Under the pieces are notes generated by a model. The model worked only from the letters and a program-made list of their open reading frames with translations, had not been told where the DNA came from and did no database searches. A stretch of 18,830 nt of DNA from Streptosporangiaceae bacterium (GTDB lineage Bacteria; Actinomycetota; Actinomycetes; Streptosporangiales; Streptosporangiaceae), in assembly GCA_030045215.1 (NCBI GenBank), contig JASIBJ010000708.1, positions 1 through 18,830 of the forward strand, read 5' to 3'. Each line of letters starts with the position of its first letter. Positions within the stretch are counted from its first letter, which is position 1. This document shows, one piece after another, positions 1-5,768 of the stretch. A program made the translations under genes and the position numbers.

Positions 1-267
1 GTCGAGCTTGATCTGCTCGAACGGCCGCTCCACCAGGAACGGGGCGAACGTGTGCGCAACCGGCCGAAGGCCGGTCAGCGCCAGCCCGCTGGTCACTCCA
101 ATCAGCAATTGCTCGCGGATGCCAAGGTTGATCACGCGGTCGGGGTGCCGCAGCCGGGCGGGCTCGAACGCGCTTGCGCCGATGTCGGCCGTCACCACGG
201 CCAGGCGCGGGTTGCTGTCCAGCAGTTCGCTGGTCACTCGCTCAAACCGCTCACGCATCGTGTCCAT
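1..267 (-). CDS. Transketolase, C-terminal (pyrimidine-binding) subunit, partial
   Basis: This is the second half of a split transketolase and supplies the pyrimidine-binding domain of the thiamine-diphosphate (ThDP) site. Only the first 89 residues are in the window; the gene continues past the left edge. The segment around residue 47 (NLGIREQLLIGVTSGLAL) is the family motif, and Glu52 is at the position of the catalytic glutamate that activates the ThDP aminopyrimidine. The ATG start is preceded by GGGAG at a good distance. It begins 12 bases after the stop of the N-terminal subunit gene, so the two are almost certainly one operon and one enzyme. An alternative is a DXS-like or secondary-metabolism transketolase, because the N-terminal partner is divergent. 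Family assignment is firm; the substrate is not known. Confidence 0.9.
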   Translation of the reverse strand, partial: MDTMRERFERVTSELLDSNPRLAVVTADIGASAFEPARLRHPDRVINLGIREQLLIGVTSGLALTGLRPVAHTFAPFLVERPFEQIKLD

Positions 268-279
268 TGCTGGTCTCCC

Positions 280-981
280 TCAGTGCCCGGGCTCGATGAC
301 GGCGACGACAACGTGCGGCCTGCCCGGATGGGGCGCCGTGAGCGCGGCTGCGAGTGCCTCGTGATCCCGGCCGCCGACGCGGACGGCCGACCAGCCCTCC
401 CGGCTGAACCGCGTCTCCGCTCCCCCTGACCATCCGTACGACGAGCTTGAGTTGTCGACCACGATCACGGTCAGCCGGTCCAGGCCGGTCGCGCCGGCAA
501 ACGCGATCGCCTCGTGGTTGGACCCCTCGTCCAGCTCGCCGTCTCCGATCAGTACGAAGACGCGTGCGTTCTCGAGGCCGCGCGCCCGCAGCCCGAGGGC
601 GACGCCCACGCCGATCGGCAGCCCGTGGCCGAGCGAGCCGCTAGCTATCTCGACGCCGCTGATGAGGTTGCGATCGGGGTGGTGCCCGAGGATCGAGCCG
701 AACGTGCCGAACCCCGGCAACTCGCTGAGGTCGATGAAGCCCTTGGCCGCCAGCACCGCGTAGTACGCCTTGGGTGAGTGGCCCTTGGACAACAGGAATC
801 GGTCGCGGTCGTCATCCTCGACGGTATCCGGGCTGACCCGCAGCACCTGGTCATACAGCACCCACAGAACGTCAAGGGTGGAGGCGGCGGAATGGTCGTG
901 CTTCTCGTCGCCGCTCATCGCGGCCATCAGGCCCGGCAAGTCCGCGAAGGAGAACCGCGCGTTGGCTGGTGCATTCGTCAT
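280..981 (-). CDS. Transketolase, N-terminal (ThDP-binding) subunit
   Basis: This is the diphosphate-binding half of a split transketolase, a cytoplasmic enzyme class that transfers two-carbon ketol units. It has 233 residues, shorter than the roughly 270 usual for this subunit. Residues 146-153 (GDGELDEG) followed by VVDN (174-177) form the ThDP/Mg-binding motif, with Asp147 and Asn177 as likely metal ligands. KGHSPKAYYAVLAAKG (66-81) and the IASGSLGHGLPIGVGVALG stretch (112-130) are also transketolase-like. The usual SGHPGG segment near the N-terminus is replaced by a diverged DEKHDHSAAS. The C-terminus ends soon after the last strand, without the usual tail. GGAGCC lies upstream of the ATG. 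The gene diverges from a SoxR regulator across a 64-bp gap. A role outside the central pentose phosphate pathway is possible, but that is inference. Confidence 0.88.
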   Translation of the reverse strand: MTNAPANARFSFADLPGLMAAMSGDEKHDHSAASTLDVLWVLYDQVLRVSPDTVEDDDRDRFLLSKGHSPKAYYAVLAAKGFIDLSELPGFGTFGSILGHHPDRNLISGVEIASGSLGHGLPIGVGVALGLRARGLENARVFVLIGDGELDEGSNHEAIAFAGATGLDRLTVIVVDNSSSSYGWSGGAETRFSREGWSAVRVGGRDHEALAAALTAPHPGRPHVVVAVIEPGH

Positions 982-996
982 GGTCCCAAGGCTCCA

Positions 997-1016
997 ACTT
1001 TAAGTGCACTCTAAGT
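997..1016. promoter_or_regulatory. MerR/SoxR-type operator dyad between soxR and the transketolase genes
   Basis: A 20-bp imperfect dyad, ACTTTAAGTGCACTCTAAGT, matches its own reverse complement at 16 of 20 positions, with a perfect AGTGCACT core. It resembles the layout of SoxR boxes, which have an AAGT/ACTT pair around the centre. On the minus strand, TTGACT (1019-1014) sits just upstream, and 19 bases further on is GAGCCT (994-989), a weak -10. This matches the long spacer typical of MerR-family promoters, but it would leave almost no leader before the transketolase ATG and overlaps its ribosome site. On the plus strand a TAGGCT lies just before the soxR start. The dyad is seen; the regulator bound and the promoter boxes are inference. 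Confidence 0.5.
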
Positions 1017-1045
1017 CAAGAACGAATGGGCAATAGGCTGGAAAC

Positions 1046-1522
1046 ATGGCCGCTTCCGCGCGAACTCACGTCCTGACGATCTCCGAGCTTTCGGCTCGCA
1101 GTGGAGCGGCGCCCTCGGCACTGCGGTTCTACGAGAGCCTCGGCCTGATCAGCGCCAGCAGGACAGCCGGCAATCAGCGCCGGTACCCGCGGCATGTGCT
1201 CCGCCGGGTCGCCTTCATCCGCGCGGGCCGACAGCTCGGCCTTGAGCTGCGCGAGATCCAGGCGAGCCTGGACCTGCTGCCCGGCGACCGCGCGCCAACC
1301 AAGAAGGAGTGGAGCCGGGCCGCGCGGACCTGGCAGGCCAGGATCGACGCGAAGATCGCCGAGCTGCGGCGCATGTCCGACACGCTCGACGGCTGCATCG
1401 GCTGCGGCTGCCTGTCGCTGCGCACGTGCGCGCTGTACAACCCGGATGACTCGGCGGCCGGCCATGGTCAGGGAGCACGGTGGCTGCTCGGCGACGAGTC
1501 GCCGGCCGAGAGTCGGGTGTGA
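1046..1522 (+). CDS. soxR: Redox-sensitive transcriptional activator SoxR (MerR family)
   Basis: This is a cytoplasmic MerR-family regulator that senses redox-active compounds through a [2Fe-2S] cluster. It has 158 residues. The N-terminal winged helix-turn-helix runs from about residue 9 to 75 (LTISELSARSGAAPSALRFY, then the RRYPRHVLRRVAFI wing). A dimerisation helix follows (about 85-115, with the family tryptophan in RTWQARIDAKIAELRRM). The cluster motif CIGCGCLSLRTC supplies Cys117, Cys120, Cys122 and Cys128, the CxxCxCx5C spacing that is diagnostic of SoxR. GGA lies about seven bases before the ATG. In actinomycetes, which lack SoxS, SoxR usually controls a few target genes directly, often in response to endogenous pigments or antibiotics. 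The dyad at 997-1016 makes the divergent transketolase pair the obvious candidate target. Confidence 0.95.
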   Translation: MAASARTHVLTISELSARSGAAPSALRFYESLGLISASRTAGNQRRYPRHVLRRVAFIRAGRQLGLELREIQASLDLLPGDRAPTKKEWSRAARTWQARIDAKIAELRRMSDTLDGCIGCGCLSLRTCALYNPDDSAAGHGQGARWLLGDESPAESRV

Positions 1523-1540
1523 ATTGTGACGGCCTTCGCC

Positions 1541-2419
1541 TCAGTGCAACTGGAGGACGACGACCAGCGCCGCGATCGGGATCAGGATCGCCGCCAGCGG
1601 CGCCCAGGACCACCGGCTCCTCAGCACTGCGCTCGGGCACCCACGGTCACGAGCCTGCACGGCCAGCCTCCCGAGCTCGGCCGCCATCAGCTGAGCCGCG
1701 GCCCTCTTGGCCAGTTCGGCCGCCTCCGCGGGGGCGCGGGAGCTCACCTCGACCCGCCGTGTGCTGAAGAAGCTCCGCTGCATCTGACTGCGCGCCCGAG
1801 AACGGCGGCTCGAATACAGCGCCCAGCTGTAGATCGTCTTGGTCTTCTTCGGGGCCGGCCGGTGACACACGATCTCGACCGAGTCACCGAGGAAGATGCC
1901 CTCGACCGCCCCCCACGGAGCCCGGTGATTCCGAACCGGATTGAAGACGGTGACGCCCTCATCGTCGGACTCGATCCGCGAGTGCAGGGTCGTGGCGTAG
2001 GCGATGCCCGTCACCGCGAGGAGACCGGCGGCCACCTTCAGGACAGTCAGGCCAGGATCGACGATGGCGACGTCGATGAAATTGGCCACCGCGAACGCGA
2101 CCCAGATCCACCAGAGGACCAGCGGGGTGGAGTGGCGGAACACGACGGTGCTGCCTCTCTTGGCCTTCCACAGCGGTCGAGGCCCGACAGCACCGGCCGG
2201 CGTTCCGTACCCGGGTTGAGAGCTCGCTGCCGACTGGCCAGAACTAGCCGACGCGGCGAACACCGGTCGGGCCCGACCGGCAGGCTGGACCGACCCCGCA
2301 GGCTGGGTCGGGGCCCCTGCCTGCGCGGTCGCAGCGTCGGTGGCAGAGTCGGCCGGCAGAGCGCTGGCTTCGGGCCGCACAGCCGCGCCGCGCGACAGAT
2401 CGGGCTCAGATGAGGACAC
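1541..2419 (-). CDS. PH domain-containing membrane protein (bPH_6-like)
   Basis: This is an integral membrane protein of unknown function with a bacterial pleckstrin-homology fold, common in actinomycetes. It has 292 residues with a GTG start and GGAG about ten bases upstream. Residues 1-85 are a low-complexity Ala/Pro/Ser/Gln region, probably disordered. Two membrane helices follow (about 99-120 and 125-143). Then comes the PH-like domain (about 148-225), with the characteristic IESDDEGVTVFNPVRNHRAPW start and a lysine-rich strand ending in YSWALYSS. A third membrane helix closes the protein (about 272-290). It is convergent with soxR, with only 18 bp between stop codons. The start could also lie further in, near residue 84, because the N-terminal region is not conserved-looking. 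The domain family is recognised by pattern; the biochemical role is unknown. Confidence 0.8.
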   Translation of the reverse strand: MSSSEPDLSRGAAVRPEASALPADSATDAATAQAGAPTQPAGSVQPAGRARPVFAASASSGQSAASSQPGYGTPAGAVGPRPLWKAKRGSTVVFRHSTPLVLWWIWVAFAVANFIDVAIVDPGLTVLKVAAGLLAVTGIAYATTLHSRIESDDEGVTVFNPVRNHRAPWGAVEGIFLGDSVEIVCHRPAPKKTKTIYSWALYSSRRSRARSQMQRSFFSTRRVEVSSRAPAEAAELAKRAAAQLMAAELGRLAVQARDRGCPSAVLRSRWSWAPLAAILIPIAALVVVLQLH

Positions 2420-2459
2420 GGGGTGCGCTCCAGTCAGCTGGACTTAGGCCGTCGCATGG

Positions 2460-2612
2460 ACGGCGGGCTCAGGTCCGCCCCGCAGGCGGCATCTCGGGCC
2501 GTGCCGCGGACGGCGAGCTCAGGGCCGCCTCACGGATGGCAATCGGGGGCCGTCCGGCGGACGGCGGGCTCAGGGCCGCCTCACGGGCAGCTTGACCAAG
2601 GCAGTGCCGCGG
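2460..2612. repeat. Three degenerate ~51-bp tandem repeats
   Basis: Three head-to-tail units start with ACGGCGRGCTCAGG at 2460, 2510 and 2561 and have lengths 50, 51 and 52. Units 2 and 3 share about 26 nearly identical bases at their start and then diverge. Each ends in a CGCGG or GGCGG element. They lie directly upstream of the PH-domain gene's GTG start. In one plus-strand frame they read as a 17-residue peptide repeat, but the unequal unit lengths break any reading frame. Confidence 0.7.
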
Positions 2613-2933
2613 GCAACAGGCACCCGCGACGCCGCCTTGCGCTTCTACTGTATGCGTACCAGGCCGGGCGATGCCCTACCCGATAAGTGACAAACCACCC
2701 CCAGCGACGGGTGTCCGCCCTGGTCGCCGCTGGCGCGGCAGCAGAATTCGCCCACCATATTCATCGTATGTTGATTTGTCGGATCTGTCGGCTAACTGAC
2801 GGCGCCAGGCCCGCCACTGCCGCCGCATGTTCGGGACCCGCGACGAGGAGAACGTGATAGACAGCACAATCTGGCTGCCGCCGGCAGCGAGGAGATCTTC
2901 GCGCCTAAGACTCCGTCCGACCGGAGAGCCCGG

Positions 2934-3077
2934 CCGACCGGAGAGCCTGACGTAATTCCGCCGTGTCCATCAACGGGCACGATCTCGTACGGCACCAACA
3001 TCCGTCCGACCGGAGAGCCTGACGTAATTCTGCCGTGTCCATCAACGGGCACGATCTCGTACGGCACCGACATCCTG
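2934..3077. repeat. Near-perfect 72-bp direct tandem duplication
   Basis: Two copies start with CCGACCGGAGAGCCTGACG at 2934 and 3006. They differ only at a C/T, at an A/G and near the final bases. A truncated third copy of the first 14 bases lies at 2917-2930, offset by 17 bases. On the minus strand the unit is 24 codons and reads VPYEIVPVDGHG followed by ITSGSPVGR in each copy. However, the internal differences change amino acids and the partial copy breaks the frame, so coding is not favoured. Confidence 0.85.
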
Positions 3078-3078
3078 T

Positions 3079-3168
3079 AAGTTGTCACACTCCCTGTAGG
3101 TTCTCGGCTTTTTCGCGGGTGCTTTGACTGGGTATGTACCGCACAACTTGCAGGGAGTGTGACAACTT
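3079..3168. repeat. Long inverted repeat (about 22-bp arms)
   Basis: The left arm at 3079-3101 (AAGTTGTCACACTCCCTG...) is nearly the reverse complement of 3147-3168 (...CAGGGAGTGTGACAACTT), with about 45 bases between the arms. A transcript from either strand could form a long stem. The loop holds a T-run (3110-3113), but nothing follows the right arm that looks like a terminator T-tract. Confidence 0.7.
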
Positions 3169-3243
3169 GCAGGGAGTGTTGACCACTTGCAGGGACACGA
3201 GCGCGCGCAGGGACACGAGCGCGCAGGGACACGAGCGCGCGCA
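3143..3243. repeat. Short tandem repeats joined by a CAGGGA core
   Basis: ACAACTTGCAGGGAGTGT occurs at 3143 and 3162, followed by a shortened copy (ACCACTTGCAGGGA) at 3182. From there the CAGGGA core continues into a second family, AGGGACACGAGCGCGC, at 3191, 3209 and 3225, with spacing of 18 and then 16 bases. A final partial copy (AAGGGACACC) begins at 3243. The right arm of the inverted repeat lies across the first two units. Confidence 0.75.
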
Positions 3244-3378
3244 AGGGACACCAACGAGGACGGCGCGGCGGTCAGCCAGCATTCGCCAGCCAGGACACGG
3301 GGCAGCTCGCGCCGCGGTGGCGGCGAGGTCGCTCGCAACCTGGCCTAACCTGACCGAAGGAAAAACCGTCTACAAGTC

Positions 3379-3966
3379 ATGAGGAACAGGGCTTACCTAG
3401 CAGGTTCCGCAATAGCGACAGCCGCCGTCTTGATCGCCGGCTGCGCCGGATCCGCGCCGCGGACGGTCACCCCAAGGGCCAGCCATGCGGCATCACACGC
3501 GTCAGGACCGGCCTGCCGCACCTCGCAGTTGCAGTTGACAGCCGGTCCGAGAGTCTCTGAGGCGACGGAGCAGAACACGCTGATACTCGTGTTCCGGAAC
3601 ATCTCGGCGACAGCCTGCGACATGCGGGGTTACCCGCGCGTCGTATTGACTGGCAGCACGGGACGGCGGCTCTCATTCGCCTATCGGTTCGGCGGGGACC
3701 AGATGCTCACCAGCGCGGCGCCGGCCCTGGTCCGGTTGCCGCCTGGCGGCTATGCCTATTCGGCCGTGAACAAGAACACTTGCAACAGCTTCGCCCAGAC
3801 GACTGCGACCCGCGCGGAGGTGACCGCTCCAGGTCAGCGCGAACCGCTTCTGCTGACCCTCCCGCGCTATCCGATCCTGGGTTACTGCGGCGCCGGCGAT
3901 CCCGGCCACATAATCGACATTGCCCCGGTTGAGCCGACAAGCACGGGCGTGCTGGCCGGCCGGTGA
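3379..3966 (+). CDS. DUF4232-type lipoprotein
   Basis: This is a predicted lipoprotein of 195 residues, anchored outside the cytoplasmic membrane. The N-terminus (MRNRAYLAGSAIATAAVLIAGC) is a lipoprotein signal peptide with lipobox LIAGC, so lipidation is expected at Cys22. A Ser/Ala/His/Thr linker follows. A beta-rich domain (about 45-185) has the DUF4232 pattern: a first CRTSQLQLTAGP strand, a FRNISATACDMRGYPRVVLTG strand pair, a PPGGYAYSAVNKNTC segment and a closing YCGAG. Its cysteines could form disulfides. The function of DUF4232 is not established. GAAGGA lies rather far (about 17 bases) before the ATG, so the start is less well supported than the domain. It ends seven bases from the convergent amidohydrolase stop. 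Confidence 0.85.
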   Translation: MRNRAYLAGSAIATAAVLIAGCAGSAPRTVTPRASHAASHASGPACRTSQLQLTAGPRVSEATEQNTLILVFRNISATACDMRGYPRVVLTGSTGRRLSFAYRFGGDQMLTSAAPALVRLPPGGYAYSAVNKNTCNSFAQTTATRAEVTAPGQREPLLLTLPRYPILGYCGAGDPGHIIDIAPVEPTSTGVLAGR

Positions 3967-3973
3967 GGCGCTC

Positions 3974-5245
3974 TCAGGCTAAGACGGCGTCCGCAACCTG
4001 GGCCTCGGTGATGCCGGGAACCGCGGTGTCGGCGTCCGGAGCGATGCCGCCACCCGCGATAGCCGTCAGGGCGGTGGCCGCCATGAGCCGGACGCCAAGG
4101 CCAATGACCCGCTCATCGACATCGAACACCGCCTGGTGAATGTCGAAGTCCACCGGGGAGCCAGGTGTCCGCGTTCCGAGCCTGGCCAGTGCGCCCGGAA
4201 TGGACTCCAGGTACCAGGCGAAATCCTCGCCACCCAGGCTCTGCGAGGCCGCCGTGACGGCATCCGGGCCGAGCACCCTGTCGGCAGCCGCCTCGAACAT
4301 CGCGGTGCACAGCGCGTCATTGACAGTGGGAGGCACGTTGCGCTGATACACGATCTCCGGGACCACACCGTAGGCGCTTGCTACCGACTCCAGCAGCGCC
4401 TTGACCATCTCCGGCGCCTCGTGCCACGCGGTGTCGTCCAGGCAGCGAATGGTGCCTTCCACAACGCCGTCGTCCGGGATCGCGTTCGCGGCTGACCCGG
4501 CGCTGACCCTGCCCCAGACCAGGCTCAGGCTGGAGCGCGGGTCGATTCGCCGCGACAACGCTGCGGGCAGCTCGGTAATGATCTTGCCAAGAGCAAAGAC
4601 CAGGTCGGCGGTCAAGTGCGGTCGCGCGGTATGCCCGCCGGGACCGGTCACCTTCACGGTGATCTTGTCGCACGCCGCGGTGATGGCCCCGGTCCTGGTG
4701 CCGATCTTGCCTACGTCCAGGCGCGGATCGCAGTGCACCGCGAAAACCCTGTCCACGGAGGCGATGCCGCCGGCCGCAAGTACATCGACCGCTCCTCCCG
4801 GGACCTCTTCGGCGGGCTGGAAGATGAGCCGCACCTTTCCCGGCAGCGCGCTCGCCGCCGCGGTGCGGGCGAGGAACAGGCCAGTGCCGAGGAGGATCGA
4901 GGTGTGCACATCGTGGCCGCAGGCATGGCAGGCACCCCGGTTGGTCGACCGGTAAGGGACGTCCTTTTCGTCATCGATCGGCAGCGCGTCGATGTCCGCG
5001 CGCAACGCCACGACGGGCTCGTCTGCGCCTCCGCCCCCGATGTCCACGATCAAGCCGGTGCCCTTGGGCAGGATCGATGGCCTCAGGCCTGCCGCCTCAA
5101 GCCGGAGCGCGACGCGTCGCGTTGTCCGGTATTCGTGATAGCCGGTCTCCGGGTGAGCATGCAGGTCGCGCCGGAAGTCAATGAGCTGGGCCTCATGAGC
5201 CGCTAGGAACGCGTCTAGCTCCCCGTCAAGGTCATGCTCGGCCAT
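3974..5245 (-). CDS. M20D-family amidohydrolase (zinc metallopeptidase-like)
   Basis: This is a cytoplasmic amidohydrolase of the M20D group, which includes hippurate, N-acyl-amino-acid and IAA-conjugate hydrolases. It has 423 residues. The ATG at 5245 is chosen because GGGAGG lies seven bases upstream; a longer open frame to 5335 lacks this. The metal-site motif CHACGHDVH gives Cys109 and His111. Glu147 (in FQPAEEVPGG), His171 and His370 (in FDIHQAVFDVDE) complete the expected ligand set. ADIDALPI (83-90) and the GGHTARPH turn (203-210), which leads into the lid domain, are also typical. The second ligand region reads AVHCDP rather than the more usual HxxP. The gene is convergent with the lipoprotein and lies 523 bp downstream of the mutase. 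The substrate cannot be told from sequence. Confidence 0.92.
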   Translation of the reverse strand: MAEHDLDGELDAFLAAHEAQLIDFRRDLHAHPETGYHEYRTTRRVALRLEAAGLRPSILPKGTGLIVDIGGGGADEPVVALRADIDALPIDDEKDVPYRSTNRGACHACGHDVHTSILLGTGLFLARTAAASALPGKVRLIFQPAEEVPGGAVDVLAAGGIASVDRVFAVHCDPRLDVGKIGTRTGAITAACDKITVKVTGPGGHTARPHLTADLVFALGKIITELPAALSRRIDPRSSLSLVWGRVSAGSAANAIPDDGVVEGTIRCLDDTAWHEAPEMVKALLESVASAYGVVPEIVYQRNVPPTVNDALCTAMFEAAADRVLGPDAVTAASQSLGGEDFAWYLESIPGALARLGTRTPGSPVDFDIHQAVFDVDERVIGLGVRLMAATALTAIAGGGIAPDADTAVPGITEAQVADAVLA

Positions 5246-5390
5246 GCGCTGCCTCCCCGTCGGCAACGAAGTACGTGTCAGCACTCGCCGGCGCTGGGCC
5301 GCCGAACGGTCCAGCCGCCGAGCGCATACCTGCAACAGGGCCGGCCGGCCCGCTGCCCGGATTTGATCGGGCGCCTAGCAGCGTGTCCAT
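5232..5390 (-). CDS. Possible small ORF (52 aa) overlapping the amidohydrolase start
   Basis: A small open frame begins at ATG 5390, preceded by GAGG five bases upstream, and ends in TGA at 5232, overlapping the first 14 bases of the amidohydrolase gene in another frame. This layout would allow coupled translation. The frame stays open upstream to a TTG at 5513, including the protein-like stretch ADWNEFEDYMDTLLG, but no ribosome site supports that start. The product is Gly/Ala/Pro-rich and matches no family I recognise. Codon use is only moderately GC-biased at third positions. It may be chance. Confidence 0.2.
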   Translation of the reverse strand: MDTLLGARSNPGSGPAGPVAGMRSAAGPFGGPAPASADTYFVADGEAAHGRA

Positions 5391-5768
5391 GTAGTCCTCG
5401 AACTCATTCCAGTCCGCTCGCAAGCCTTGCCATGCCAGGGCGAATGCGGGTGAAGGCACTCGCTCTCTGGCCCGGTCCCCAACGCGCCCGCTCCAGAACT
5501 GCCCCGGTGCCAACGGGCGCCGGGATTATGGCAGGCTGACCGTGATCGCACTCACGCCAGGTACCGGTTTTTGGACCGGAGAAACCTCGCGCGATCACCA
5601 ATGCCTGGCCTGCTCGCAAGCGACTCAACTGCTGACAAGCCATTACCGCGCTGACTCAGCGCCTTACGCTTTCCCGCCGCTCGCTGACGAGATCTGATAT
5701 CTACTGGCCAGCATCGTACCGCTCCGTTAGCCGATTCGCTGACGTTGCGCGATTGTCACACTCGCCCG
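5391..5768. other. Gap between mutase and amidohydrolase genes
   Basis: Apart from the upstream extension of the small frame described above, I see no gene, RNA or clear terminator here. One short inverted pair (CCGGT, then TTTTGG, then ACCGG) lies near 5564-5580. TTGTCACACTC at 5754-5764, just after the mutase stop, is identical to 11 bases of the inverted repeat at 3082-3092. This could be a stray copy of that repeat or chance. Confidence 0.4.

Larger units (their letters stand above)
2420..3378. other. Repeat-rich intergenic region without a convincing gene
   Basis: About 960 bp separate the GTG of the PH-domain gene from the ATG of the lipoprotein gene. Open frames of 60-150 codons exist on both strands, but they are built from repeats, read in several frames and lack ribosome sites, so I call no gene. 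The stretch holds three ~51-bp tandem repeats (2460-2612), an AT-richer patch around 2755-2785 that could hold a promoter, a 72-bp direct duplication (2934-3077), a long inverted repeat (3079-3168), and short G/C tandem repeats (3143-3243). The upstream signals for both flanking genes must also lie here. Confidence 0.6.

Noticed and set aside
1526..2413. A 295-codon plus-strand open frame opposite the PH-domain gene.
   Set aside because: It is Arg/Pro/Gly-rich with no domain or ribosome site, while the minus strand has membrane helices and a PH-domain pattern.
2792..3244. A 150-codon minus-strand frame with a 24-residue peptide repeat.
   Set aside because: The repeat is DNA-level: copies differ by amino-acid-changing bases, a partial copy is out of frame, and no ribosome site is present. 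It is kept only as a repeat finding.
3143..3250. CRISPR-like or iteron-type origin array.
   Set aside because: The units abut without unique spacers, there is no cas or rep gene nearby, and the DNA is not AT-rich.
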